Origin: an uncultured Alistipes sp.
GTDB lineage: Bacteria > Bacteroidota > Bacteroidia > Bacteroidales > Rikenellaceae
NCBI GenBank assembly: GCA_900545315.1
Contig: UQYM01000007.1
Span: 12,344-76,343, forward strand
DNA: 64,000 nt
Direction: 5' to 3'
The notes beneath the pieces were generated by a model. It did not search any database. It saw nothing but the letters and a program-made list of their open reading frames with translations, and had not been told where the DNA came from. Shown here piece by piece: positions 51,988-61,494 of this stretch. Numbering within the stretch: position 1 is the first letter of the stretch; each line of letters opens with the position of its first letter. The translations under genes and the position numbers were made by a program.

Positions 51988-53170
51988 TCCGGTATCCATA
52001 TCCTGGCCCGAACGGGTGCGACGCGTGGAGTGTGCGGTGGTCATCCCAACCTACAACCATGCGGGGACACTGGCGGAGGTGATCGCCGGGGTGAAGCGCT
52101 ATTGTGCCGATATCATTGTGGTCAATGACGGCTCGACCGACACGACCGCGCAACTGCTCGCCACCATTCCCGATATTCGCATTATCGCCTATCCGCACAA
52201 TCGCGGGAAAGGATATGCGTTGCGAACTGGCCTGTTGGCGGCTGCGGCTGCCGGATTTCGGTATGCCATTACCATCGATTCTGACGGACAGCACTACCCC
52301 GAGGATATTCCCGCGTTTATTGAACGAATCGAAGCCTTCCCCGATCGCCTGTTGGTGGGAGCCCGGAATCTGACGGCAGAAAACATGCCCTCCAAAAACA
52401 CCTTTGCCAACCGCTTCTCAAATTTTTGGTATAAGGTCGAGACCGGGCATACCTTGCAAGATACTCAGTCCGGCTTTCGGCTCTATCCGTTGCGCAAACT
52501 GGGCCGAATGCGAACGTTGTGCCGTCGCTATGAGTTCGAGGTGGAGATCCTGGTGCGAGCCGCCATGCGTGGCGTTGTCGTCGAGAATATTCCGATACGG
52601 GTCTATTATCCGCCCGACGGAGAACGTATCTCCCATTTCCGACCGTTCCGTGACTTTACCCGTATCAGCCTGCTCAATACGGTGTTGGTGTTGCAGGCCC
52701 TGATTATCTACTATCCGTGGCGATTTATCCGGTCATTCACCCGCGAAAATATCCGCAACTTCTTCCGACGCAACATTACCCATTCGCCCGAGAGCAATCT
52801 GCGCCTGGCCGCAGCTATGGGGTGGGGCGTCTTTTGTGGCATCGTCCCGATTTGGGGATACCAGATGATCTTTGCCGCGGTCTCCGCCCATTTTATGCGA
52901 CTCAACAAATTGATTGCCATAGTCTTCTCCAATATCAGTGTCCCGCCAATGATCCCATTTATCCTTTATGGCAGCTACTGGACCGGAGGGAAAATCTTGG
53001 GAATCCCCATATCCCTCGCCCTGCATGATATCTCCCTGCAACGGATGGCTGAGTGTCTGGTGCAATATCTGGTCGGAAGCCTCTGCCTGGCTGCCGTGTG
53101 CGGAATGGTGATCTGGCTGATTGGCTGGAGTGTATTGACCCTTACGAAACGTGTCCCGGTCCATGAATAA
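51980..53170 (+). CDS. Glycosyltransferase family 2 protein with C-terminal DUF2062 membrane domain
   Basis: A 396-residue protein. The N-terminal GT2 domain has VVIPTYNHAGTLAEV, VVNDGSTDTT, the metal-binding DSDGQH and QDTQSGFRLYP. From about residue 270 on, a DUF2062 region (PESNLRLAAAMGWGVFCGIVP) with several membrane helices follows. ATG 51980 overlaps the dehydratase. It may glycosylate the polyene or a lipid carrier at the inner membrane. Confidence 0.9.
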   Translation: MVDPVSISWPERVRRVECAVVIPTYNHAGTLAEVIAGVKRYCADIIVVNDGSTDTTAQLLATIPDIRIIAYPHNRGKGYALRTGLLAAAAAGFRYAITIDSDGQHYPEDIPAFIERIEAFPDRLLVGARNLTAENMPSKNTFANRFSNFWYKVETGHTLQDTQSGFRLYPLRKLGRMRTLCRRYEFEVEILVRAAMRGVVVENIPIRVYYPPDGERISHFRPFRDFTRISLLNTVLVLQALIIYYPWRFIRSFTRENIRNFFRRNITHSPESNLRLAAAMGWGVFCGIVPIWGYQMIFAAVSAHFMRLNKLIAIVFSNISVPPMIPFILYGSYWTGGKILGIPISLALHDISLQRMAECLVQYLVGSLCLAAVCGMVIWLIGWSVLTLTKRVPVHE

Positions 53171-53849
53171 GTTTTTTACATATCTCTACGACTTTCTGCG
53201 CAACCGTCGTCTGTTGCTGTGGGGGCTGTTGACCTTGACGGTGGTGGTGATGGGCTGGTTGGCTTCGCAGCTCAGCTACAACGAAGATATCGTTTCGTTT
53301 ATGCCCAAAGACCAACAGAGCCAAAAGACAGCGGCCGTTTTCAATAGTCTGCGGATTAAGGATAAGATCGTGGTGATGCTGACCGCTCCACAACAGGACG
53401 ATCCCGAGGCTCCAGACCGGATGATTGAGGCCGCCAATGCGTTGGCAGAGGGGTTGCAACCGGCCGTTGACGAGGGGCTGCTGCGTTCAGTAACGGCCCG
53501 TGTAGATGCTGGATTGCTCGATTCGGCAACCGCATTGGTGTATGACCACCTCCCCGTTTTCTTAACCGAGCAGGAGCTTGCTCGCCTCGATTCACTGACC
53601 CGTCCCGAGGCAATCGATTCAGCGGTGCATCGCGTCTATGGAACGCTCATCTCTCCAGCCGGTTTTGCCGTTAAAGATGTGTTGATGCGAGACCCTTTGG
53701 GGTTGGGCACCCCTCTGTTGGCTAGTTTTCAACAATTTAACCAGAGCGGTGACTATGAAATCTATGACGATCATATTTTTACGGCCGACTTGCAATCGCT
53801 GTTGCTGTTCGCTGATCCCGCCCATGGCTCGCAACCAACGAACGGCTGA
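53163..53849 (+). CDS. MMPL-acyltransferase-methyltransferase fusion, N-terminal piece (frameshifted)
   Basis: N-terminal 229 residues of an RND/MMPL-type exporter: first membrane helix LLLWGLLTLTVVVMGWLAS, the YNEDIVSFMPKD block and the first periplasmic loop. The reading frame ends at a TGA (53847-53849) directly after LLLFADPAHGS. Homologous sequence continues at once in the -1 frame (NERLIEILEEH from 53837), so one base seems lost, or two gained, between about 53820 and 53845. No slippery heptamer was seen. Either the gene is broken or this is a base error. ATG 53163 overlaps the GT2 gene. Confidence 0.8.
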   Translation: MNKFFTYLYDFLRNRRLLLWGLLTLTVVVMGWLASQLSYNEDIVSFMPKDQQSQKTAAVFNSLRIKDKIVVMLTAPQQDDPEAPDRMIEAANALAEGLQPAVDEGLLRSVTARVDAGLLDSATALVYDHLPVFLTEQELARLDSLTRPEAIDSAVHRVYGTLISPAGFAVKDVLMRDPLGLGTPLLASFQQFNQSGDYEIYDDHIFTADLQSLLLFADPAHGSQPTNG

Positions 53850-53926
53850 TCGAAATTCTCGAAGAGCATCTGTCCCGGGTCGGAGCAGCGTATGATCTGC
53901 AAGCCGACTATTTCGGTGCAGTCGGG

Positions 53927-56900
53927 GTGGCCGTGTACAACGCCCGCCAAATCAAACAGGATACGGCCTGGACCCTCTCTATCGCTCTGGTGGTAATTGT
54001 CCTGGTAATCACCCTGGCCTTCCGAAACCGCTGGGCGATTCCCTTGATGATTCTTCCGGTCATTTATGGAGCACTGTTTGCTTTGGCACTGATCTACCTG
54101 ATTCAAGGTTCCATCTCGACAATAGCAATAGGTGCCGGAGCGGCGGTTATGGGAATAGCGCTGAGCTACTCGATCCACGTCCTGGCCCACAGCAACCATA
54201 TTCATGACCCGCGTCAGGTGGTGGCAGAACTGGCGTATCCTTTGACTGTCGGCAGCTTTACTACCATTGGGGCCTTCCTGGGATTGCTCTTTACCCGTTC
54301 GCAGTTATTGCACGATTTCGGGCTTTTCGCTGCCCTGACGTTGATCGGGACGACCCTGTTTAGTCTGATCTTCTTACCCCATATGCTCCCGACGGGAGCT
54401 CCCAAAGCCCCCAGTCCGCTGCTCCGTCGTATTGAACGGCTGAATGGCTATCGCTACGATACCAACAAGTGGCTGTTGGGTGGATTGGTTGTGGTGACGG
54501 TTGTGGCATTGTTCTTCTTCAATGATGTCAAATTCGACAGTGATATGACCCGGCTGGGGTATGAGCCGCAACGATTCAAACAGATGGAGCAGCGGCTCGA
54601 AACGCTGATGGGCGATACCTCCCGGTATGTCTATCTGATCACCTCGGCCGATGATGTCGATCAAGCCTGCCAATCCTATGGTGAGGCGCGGTCGTTGTTG
54701 GATTCGTTGGCGGCTGAAGGGGTGGTGAAGACTCCGGTATCTGCTGCCGATTTTGTGGTGCCTATGGCAGTGCAGCAGCAGCGACTTGAACTGTGGAACC
54801 GTTTTTGGACCCCTGAAAAACGGCAACAGGTGTGTGGCCGACTGCAGCAAGCTGCCCTCCGCAACGGCCTCACCTCGGACGCATTCGCCCCATTCAACCG
54901 TTGGCTCGAACAACAGTTTACCCCCTTTGATGTCACCTCTGCGGTCGTTGCCAACAACCCGGTGCTTGGCGATTGGCTCGAGCAGAGTGATCATGGTCCG
55001 CTGTTTGTCAGCCGTCTGGCTGTCGATAACCACCTGAAGGAGCAGGCCTACACCCGACTCGAACAGTTGCCCGATGTGACCATTCTCGACCGAGCCTACT
55101 ACAGCAGTCGTATGGCCGATCTGGTCAACGACGACTTTAATACCGTACTGCTGATCTCCTCGCTGCTGGTCTTTCTGGCTCTGCTGATCTCCTACGGCCG
55201 GATCGAATTGGCCCTGTTAGCCAGTTTGCCGATGGCCGTCAGCTGGGTGCTCATCTTGGGCATGATGGCGCTCTTCGGAATCGAGTTCAACATCGTCAAT
55301 ATTATTCTTTCGACCTTTATTTTCGGTCTGGGCGATGATTTCAGCATCTTCATCATGGACGGCCTGTTGACCGAATATAAAAACGGTCGTAAACTGTTGG
55401 CCGCCCATAAAACGGCGATCTTCTTCTCCGCATTTACTACGGTGGTGGGGATCGGGGTATTGGTCTTTGCCGGTCACCCCGCACTCAAATCGGTATCCGT
55501 GATCTCCATGTTGGGAATGGTGGCGGTCGTATTGGTTGCCTATACGGTCCAACCGGTTCTCTTCAGACTCTTCATCTCGCGGCAAACCGCTCGCGGGGGA
55601 TTGCCCTACACCTTGATGAGCGTCCTGAAAACGGTATACGCCTTTCTCTATTTCCTGTTCGGGTGTCTGGTGTTGCAACTCTACATTGTCGTGCTGCACC
55701 TGCTGCCGATCGGTCGTTGCCGCCGGAAAGCCTGGTTCCATTGGGCAATGTACATCCTGGCCAAAGTGTTCCTCGCCACCATCTTTACGGTGCGGACCTT
55801 CCGCCGCAATCCTGCTGGGGAACAGTTTGAAAAGCCCGCCATTGTCGTAGCTAATCATCAGTCGTTTGTCGATATTTTATTGATGCTCAGTATTTCACCC
55901 AAATTTGTGATGGTGACCAACAGCTGGGTATGGCATTCGCCATTTTTCGGATGGATCATCCGTTACGCCGGATGTCACAGCACCGTGGACGGCTATGAGC
56001 AACTGGAAGAGAAACTCAAACAGGAGGTGGCAGAGGACTATTCCATCGTAGTCTTCCCGGAGGGAACACGAACTGCAGATTGTTCGATTCACCGTTTTCA
56101 TAAAGGGGCATTCCAGTTGGCGGAACAGCTCCATTTGGACATTGTGCCGGTGTTGATTTATGGTACCGGGTATATTTCGTCGAAAAGACAACCCTTCTAT
56201 ATCAAACGAGGTCGGATTGTGGGCGTGGTTCTGCCGCGGATTGCGGTCGATGATCCTCGTTTTGGCCAAGATGTTCGGGAAAAAGCTAAGGCGATCCGGC
56301 GTTACATGATCGATGAATATGAAAAACTGCAGGCCGAAAATAGCGATAACCCCTATTTCGTGCAGGCTGTTGTCAAGAATTATGTGTATAAAGGCCCGGT
56401 ACTGGAGTGGTATATCCGAATTAAACTGCACCTGGAACACCGATACGATGAATTGGATCGGTTGTTGCCACGTCGGGGAATGATTGTCGATGTTGGGTGC
56501 GGTTATGGGCAAATGTCCTTTCTGTTAGCCCAGCGTGCAGCAGAGAGACAACTCCTCGGAGTCGATTACGACGAGGAGAAGATCGCTTTGGCAACGCATA
56601 GCTTCTTGTGTAATGACCGGACCCGTTTTGTCTGTGCCGATGTAACCACATTTGATCTCCCGATGGCGGATGCCTTTGTGATCAACGACATGTTGCATTA
56701 CGTTACGCCCCAAGAACAGGAACGTATCATGGCCCGTTGTGCCGATCGGTTGGTTCCGGGAGGAGTGATTGTCGTACGCGAGGGCGATCGGTCCTGCCGA
56801 GATCGTCACCGTCTGACCGAAGAGACCGAACGCTGGTCAACCCGGATCCTGCACTTCAACAAAACGAACGGCGAGCTGCACTTCCCGACAAGCGAATGGA

Positions 56901-57004
56901 TGAAAATGGTGGCAGAGCGGTATGGCCTTTCGCTCGAAATTCACGATACGAGTCGCCACTCCTCCAATATGCGGTATATCTTCCGGAAAGGAGGTGGAGC
57001 ATGA
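53927..57004 (+). CDS. MMPL-acyltransferase-methyltransferase fusion, C-terminal piece (frameshifted)
   Basis: Rest of the fusion, about 1025 residues; homology starts at 53837 upstream of the first GTG. Order: remaining MMPL membrane segments with two sets of helices (LSIALVVIVLVITLAF; later LLISSLLVFLALLISYG and LSTFIFGLGDDFSIFIMDG); a PlsC-like acyltransferase with HX4D motif VVANHQSFVDI and FPEGTRT; and a class I methyltransferase with IVDVGCGYGQMSFLLAQ. This three-part architecture recurs in Bacteroidetes polyene-type clusters. It would export and acylate or methylate the product. A restored gene would encode about 1280 residues. It overlaps the FAD enzyme gene (ATGA). Confidence 0.85.
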   Translation: MAVYNARQIKQDTAWTLSIALVVIVLVITLAFRNRWAIPLMILPVIYGALFALALIYLIQGSISTIAIGAGAAVMGIALSYSIHVLAHSNHIHDPRQVVAELAYPLTVGSFTTIGAFLGLLFTRSQLLHDFGLFAALTLIGTTLFSLIFLPHMLPTGAPKAPSPLLRRIERLNGYRYDTNKWLLGGLVVVTVVALFFFNDVKFDSDMTRLGYEPQRFKQMEQRLETLMGDTSRYVYLITSADDVDQACQSYGEARSLLDSLAAEGVVKTPVSAADFVVPMAVQQQRLELWNRFWTPEKRQQVCGRLQQAALRNGLTSDAFAPFNRWLEQQFTPFDVTSAVVANNPVLGDWLEQSDHGPLFVSRLAVDNHLKEQAYTRLEQLPDVTILDRAYYSSRMADLVNDDFNTVLLISSLLVFLALLISYGRIELALLASLPMAVSWVLILGMMALFGIEFNIVNIILSTFIFGLGDDFSIFIMDGLLTEYKNGRKLLAAHKTAIFFSAFTTVVGIGVLVFAGHPALKSVSVISMLGMVAVVLVAYTVQPVLFRLFISRQTARGGLPYTLMSVLKTVYAFLYFLFGCLVLQLYIVVLHLLPIGRCRRKAWFHWAMYILAKVFLATIFTVRTFRRNPAGEQFEKPAIVVANHQSFVDILLMLSISPKFVMVTNSWVWHSPFFGWIIRYAGCHSTVDGYEQLEEKLKQEVAEDYSIVVFPEGTRTADCSIHRFHKGAFQLAEQLHLDIVPVLIYGTGYISSKRQPFYIKRGRIVGVVLPRIAVDDPRFGQDVREKAKAIRRYMIDEYEKLQAENSDNPYFVQAVVKNYVYKGPVLEWYIRIKLHLEHRYDELDRLLPRRGMIVDVGCGYGQMSFLLAQRAAERQLLGVDYDEEKIALATHSFLCNDRTRFVCADVTTFDLPMADAFVINDMLHYVTPQEQERIMARCADRLVPGGVIVVREGDRSCRDRHRLTEETERWSTRILHFNKTNGELHFPTSEWMKMVAERYGLSLEIHDTSRHSSNMRYIFRKGGGA

Positions 57005-58503
57005 ACGCTCAGTATGACTATGACGTGGTAATTATCGGTAGCGGCATGGGGGGCTTGACCTGCGGCGCTATATTGGCCAAAGAGGGGATGCATGTATGCG
57101 TGGTCGAAAAGAGTGCGGTTTTGGGCGGTTGTCTGCAATCCTTCCGACGGGGCCGATGGGTGATCGATACAGGAATGCACTATGTCGGTAGCCTGCACGA
57201 GGGGCAGGTCATGCACCAGTATTTGAAATATCTGGGGGTCTTGCCCAAACTCGATATTCGGCCTCTCGACCCGGCAGGATTCGATCGGATCTATCTCAGA
57301 GGTCGAGAGTTCTGTCATGCTATTGGGTATGACAGATTTAGAGAAACCGTACTGGCTGACTTCCCACAAGAGCGGGAGGGCTTGGAGTCCTATTGTCAGA
57401 TGTTGCAGCATGTGAGAGGCTCGATTGCTCCGGATATCTTGCGCTCGGGAAAAATCTCGTCCGGCGCGGGGCTCTATTTCGGCATGTCTGCAGCCAAAAC
57501 GATCGATTCGTTGGTACAAGATCCGCTGTTGAGGCAGGTGCTGGCCGGAACGGTGCAACTGTATGCCGGACGCCGTGATGTCTCTCCGCTCTATCACCAT
57601 GCCATTATCAACAGCTCAAATATCGAAGGAGCTTCTTGCTTTGTCGGCGGAACTCAACAGATAGCCGATGCGTTGGCCGACCGCATTCGCAGTTGTGGGG
57701 GCGAACTGTTCACTCGGGCCGCGGTGACTCGACTGCAGTTGTCCGGCGATCAGATCAGTAGGATCGAACTCAACGGCGGTAAACACGCCGTGACAGCGCG
57801 GTGGGTCATTTCGGACATTGCTCCGGCTCAGACCTTCAGGTTGCTGGATTCCTCTCCTTTACTCAAACGGGCTTTCCTGAATCGACTGCAGGCACTGCCC
57901 AATACCTATGGATTCTTTTCAGTCTATCTGTTGATGCGCCGGGGAGAGATGCCTAACCCCAATTGTAACTATTATCTGTACAACAGCCCGGATGTCTGGA
58001 ATCTCGAAGCAGATTTCGAGGATTGCAAGCTGCCGGTAGTGGTGGTGAGTGCACAGCCGGCTCCCGATGGTCCGTGGGCCGACGTGGTCTCTTTGTTGGT
58101 GCCGATGTCTTTTGACCAGGTGGCGGTCTGGGCAGAGACCCGCTCCGGACAACGCGGGGAAGCCTACGAACAATTCAAAGCGCGCTATGCCGAGGCGGCA
58201 ATCCGTTTTGCCGAGCAGTTTGTCCCCGGTTTGCGTCGTGCTGCAGCTGAAATTTATACTTCGACACCGTTGACTTATTTGGATTACACCTCTGCTCCGG
58301 AAGGAAGTGCGTATGGACTGCAAAAGGATTTTAATCGTCCGCTCTCCTCGATGATCCCTATCCGATCTCGTATTAGCAATCTGTTGCTTACCGGACAGAA
58401 CCTGAATGTACATGGCATGCTGGGAGTGACCGTATCCGCAGCTTTTACCTGCAGCGAACAGCTCGGAGAGGAGTATTTGGCTAAAAAAATTGGCTATGCT
58501 TAG
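57001..58503 (+). CDS. CrtI/phytoene desaturase-like FAD oxidoreductase
   Basis: A 500-residue flavoprotein with the dinucleotide-binding motif DYDVVIIGSGMGGLTCGAIL followed by VVEKSAVLGGCLQSF, and the C-terminal FAD block LLLTGQNLNVHGMLGVTVSA. It belongs to the carotenoid desaturase/isomerase and retinol saturase superfamily. ATG 57001 is used; an in-frame extension to 56737 runs inside the upstream gene and is spurious. In this cluster it may desaturate, saturate or isomerise the polyene; reaction unknown. Confidence 0.88.
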   Translation: MNAQYDYDVVIIGSGMGGLTCGAILAKEGMHVCVVEKSAVLGGCLQSFRRGRWVIDTGMHYVGSLHEGQVMHQYLKYLGVLPKLDIRPLDPAGFDRIYLRGREFCHAIGYDRFRETVLADFPQEREGLESYCQMLQHVRGSIAPDILRSGKISSGAGLYFGMSAAKTIDSLVQDPLLRQVLAGTVQLYAGRRDVSPLYHHAIINSSNIEGASCFVGGTQQIADALADRIRSCGGELFTRAAVTRLQLSGDQISRIELNGGKHAVTARWVISDIAPAQTFRLLDSSPLLKRAFLNRLQALPNTYGFFSVYLLMRRGEMPNPNCNYYLYNSPDVWNLEADFEDCKLPVVVVSAQPAPDGPWADVVSLLVPMSFDQVAVWAETRSGQRGEAYEQFKARYAEAAIRFAEQFVPGLRRAAAEIYTSTPLTYLDYTSAPEGSAYGLQKDFNRPLSSMIPIRSRISNLLLTGQNLNVHGMLGVTVSAAFTCSEQLGEEYLAKKIGYA

Positions 58504-60184
58504 AAAATTGTTCAAAACACTAAAATGGCTGTCTATTGGAGTTGTCGCGTTGGTACTGATTCTGGTTGGTACGGCGCTGGTGCTCTATTGGTCGGCCGAT
58601 ATGGGCGATCCCGACTGTACAGTGGATCTGTCACAATACCCCGTGCAACAGCAGGATAGCGTGATGCGATGCGGAGGATCAACCCTGCGCTGGAATCCGG
58701 CCGGATTGTGGGAGCTGACCACAGGTGGGGATGCACTGACGCGTGGTGCCGAATCGGGAGCCCTGTTGCGGGATCTGATGCACTACCAGGAACAGGTCTT
58801 TCTTGATCAGATCCATCGTATCGTGCCGTCAGACCGCTATTTGAGTTTTCTCAAGGTGCTAATCACCATTTTTAACCGTAATTTGGGCGAATACGTTCCC
58901 GAAGAGAATCGCCTTGAAATCTATGCCATGTCGCAATCCTGTTCGCATGAGTTTGATGCGATTGGAACCCCCTATCAGCGTCAACTCAACTACCATGCGG
59001 CTCACGATATCGGTCACGCGATGCAGGAGTATATGCTGGTGGGATGCAGCTCTTTTGCCGTATGGGGCGACCGTAGTGCTGATTCGTCATTACTGGTGGG
59101 CCGTAATTTCGATTTTTATGTTGGGGATGACTTCGCCCGGAACAAATTGATCACCTTCTGTCGTCCGGAACATGGATACCCCTTTGCATCGATCGGTTGG
59201 CCCGGAATGACCGGCGTCCTTTCGGGCATGAATAGCGAGGGGTTGACCATTACGCTCAATGCAGCCAAAGGCTCCATTCCAACCAAAGCGGCTACCCCCA
59301 TCTCGATCCTGGCCCGGACGATTCTGCAGTATGCGGCCACCATCGACGAGGCATTGGCGATTGCCGATACGACACAAACCTTTGTCTCCGAATCGTTGCT
59401 AATCGCCTCGGCCCGCGATGGCAAAGCGGCCATTATTGAAAAAACTCCCCAACGCACCGCTCTGTTCGAGAGTCTGGATAATTACATCCGTTGCACGAAC
59501 CATTACCAATCGGAAGCATTTGCTGAAGATCCCGATAATCTGGAAAACATCTCCACTACCGACAGTTACTATCGATTCGAGCGCTTGGGCGAATTGATCG
59601 ATTCGCTCGCTCCACTCACCCCGCCGAAGGCTGCATCCATCTTGCGCAACCGGTATGGTCGGGGCGGTACGGACATCGGACTGACCAATGAGAAGTCCTT
59701 GAACCAGGCAATTGCTCACCATGGGGTGATTTTCGAACCGGCCAAAGGGCTGATGTGGGTATCGACCGCCCCCTGGCAAGTTGGAACGTTTGTCTGTTAT
59801 GACCTGAAACGCATCTTTGCCACCGACGAATCGAATCATTCGGTGCAGATCGATACCTTGCGTCGGCTCGATCGCCCCGGGTTGCGTATTCCGGCCGATC
59901 AACGCTTTTTGCAAGAGGATTATCCTCGTATCGTCCGATACCGGAGTGCGGCCGAACAGCTGCGGCAGGCCATTGACCAACACGATGGCTCCCGGCAGAA
60001 TCTGCTCGATTCGTTGCAAAGCAGCAATCCAAACTTTTGGGGTGCGTGGAATTTGTGTGGTGACTATTATGTTTCGTTGGGATGCAAAGAGGAGGCACGT
60101 CGTTGTTGGGAACAGGCCCTGCAACTGGAGATCCCCCGTGAGCGGGAGCGGCTGGAAATAGAACGTAAAATTGAAAAACTATGA
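58496..60184 (+). CDS. Membrane-anchored C45-type Ntn hydrolase/acyltransferase-like protein
   Basis: A 562-residue protein with an N-terminal membrane helix (LSIGVVALVLILVGTALVLYW). The central domain resembles the C45 family (acyl-CoA:6-aminopenicillanate acyltransferase): the proposed nucleophile is Cys184 in VGCSSFAVWGDRSADSSLLV, then GRNFDFY, GVLSGMNSEGLTIT and CTNHYQ. The last 60 residues look TPR-like (NPNFWGAWNLCGDYYVSLGC). It overlaps both neighbours by 4-8 bp. It could hydrolyse or transfer an acyl group from a precursor in the envelope; target unknown. Confidence 0.85.
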   Translation: MLRKLFKTLKWLSIGVVALVLILVGTALVLYWSADMGDPDCTVDLSQYPVQQQDSVMRCGGSTLRWNPAGLWELTTGGDALTRGAESGALLRDLMHYQEQVFLDQIHRIVPSDRYLSFLKVLITIFNRNLGEYVPEENRLEIYAMSQSCSHEFDAIGTPYQRQLNYHAAHDIGHAMQEYMLVGCSSFAVWGDRSADSSLLVGRNFDFYVGDDFARNKLITFCRPEHGYPFASIGWPGMTGVLSGMNSEGLTITLNAAKGSIPTKAATPISILARTILQYAATIDEALAIADTTQTFVSESLLIASARDGKAAIIEKTPQRTALFESLDNYIRCTNHYQSEAFAEDPDNLENISTTDSYYRFERLGELIDSLAPLTPPKAASILRNRYGRGGTDIGLTNEKSLNQAIAHHGVIFEPAKGLMWVSTAPWQVGTFVCYDLKRIFATDESNHSVQIDTLRRLDRPGLRIPADQRFLQEDYPRIVRYRSAAEQLRQAIDQHDGSRQNLLDSLQSSNPNFWGAWNLCGDYYVSLGCKEEARRCWEQALQLEIPRERERLEIERKIEKL

Positions 60185-61494
60185 TAAGGAATTCTCAAAT
60201 TCAATTTGCCGAACCGGAAGAGATTAAAAAATTTCAGGAGGAACGTCTGCGTGAGGAGCTTCGCTATTTGGCGGATCATTCGCGTTTCTATCAGACGATG
60301 TTCCAAAATGCCGGTGTCGATATTCGGGATATCCGTACCCTGGAGGATCTGCGGCAGCTGCCCGTGACAACCAAAAAGGATCTGCAACAACAGAACGATG
60401 ATTTTCTGTGCGTATCGCGCCGAGAGGTGATCGACTATGTGACCACCTCGGGTACTTTGGGTGATCCGGTAACCTTTGCGCTGACCCAGGGAGATCTCGA
60501 TCGGTTGGCCTATAACGAAGCCCTCTCCTTCTCAACTGCCGGCTGTACCCCCGACGATATTATCCAGTTGATGGTGACCCTCGATCGCCGTTTTATGGCG
60601 GGTCTGGCCTATTTTATGGGGGCGTGCAGGCTGGGTTGTGGCGTTACCCGCGTAGGAAACGGCATCCCCGAGCTGCAGTGGGATACGGTACGTCGTATTT
60701 CGCCTACGGTGTGTATGGTGATTCCCTCGTTTCTGCTCAAACTGACCGACTACGCCGAAGCTAACGGCTTTGATTATCGGCACTGTCCACTCCGCAAAGC
60801 TATCTGTATCGGTGAAGGGTTGCGCTTGCCCGATAATTTTGAACTCAATACGCTCGGCCGAAAAATTCAGGAGAAGTGGCCCGAATTGGAGCTCTATTCA
60901 ACCTATGCCTCGACCGAAATGCAAAGTTCATTTACCGAATGCAGTTGCCATCAAGGCGGACACCTGCCCCCGGATCTGATTATTGTCGAGTTCCTCGATG
61001 ATGACAATCGTCCTGTCCCGGAAGGAGAGCCGGGCGAGGTGACCATTACCACACTTGGCGTGCGCGGAATGCCCTTGCTGCGTTTCAAAACGGGAGATAT
61101 CTGTCGGCACTATTCCGGACACTGCGGTTGCGGCCGCAATACCATTCGCTTGAGCTCGCTGCTCGGACGTAAAGGCCAGATGATCAAGTATAAAGGTACA
61201 ACGCTGTATCCACCTGCACTGTTTGATATCCTGGATAATATCCCGGAGGTCGAAAACTATATTGTCGAGGTCTTTACCAACTCCCTGGGAACCGATCAGG
61301 TGCAGATCAAGGTGGGCAGTAAAGACCACAGCGAAGAGTTGGTCAAACGGATCAAAGACGTTTTTCGCTCAAAAGTGCGGGTCGCTCCCGATATTCTGTT
61401 TGAACCTACGGAACTTATTGCTAAATTGCAGATGCCGCCTACAAGCCGTAAAGCGGTGAAATATTTGGACTTGCGGAACAATATCTACCGATAA
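60181..61494 (+). CDS. Phenylacetate-CoA ligase-like AMP-dependent enzyme
   Basis: A 437-residue adenylate-forming enzyme of the PaaK type. Motifs: VTTSGTLGDPVTFALT (phosphate loop), YSTYASTEMQSSF (adenine-binding), PLLRFKTGDICRHY, and the C-terminal PPTSRKAVKYLDLR with catalytic Lys. It is the last gene of the cluster and probably activates the aryl-acrylate made by the ammonia-lyase for transfer to CoA or ACP. It starts in an overlap with the C45 gene. Confidence 0.92.
   Translation: MIRNSQIQFAEPEEIKKFQEERLREELRYLADHSRFYQTMFQNAGVDIRDIRTLEDLRQLPVTTKKDLQQQNDDFLCVSRREVIDYVTTSGTLGDPVTFALTQGDLDRLAYNEALSFSTAGCTPDDIIQLMVTLDRRFMAGLAYFMGACRLGCGVTRVGNGIPELQWDTVRRISPTVCMVIPSFLLKLTDYAEANGFDYRHCPLRKAICIGEGLRLPDNFELNTLGRKIQEKWPELELYSTYASTEMQSSFTECSCHQGGHLPPDLIIVEFLDDDNRPVPEGEPGEVTITTLGVRGMPLLRFKTGDICRHYSGHCGCGRNTIRLSSLLGRKGQMIKYKGTTLYPPALFDILDNIPEVENYIVEVFTNSLGTDQVQIKVGSKDHSEELVKRIKDVFRSKVRVAPDILFEPTELIAKLQMPPTSRKAVKYLDLRNNIYR

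Noticed and set aside
56737..57000. In-frame extension of the CrtI-like gene
   Set aside because: It lies inside the methyltransferase domain of the upstream gene in another frame; ATG 57001 gives the standard FAD-binding N terminus.
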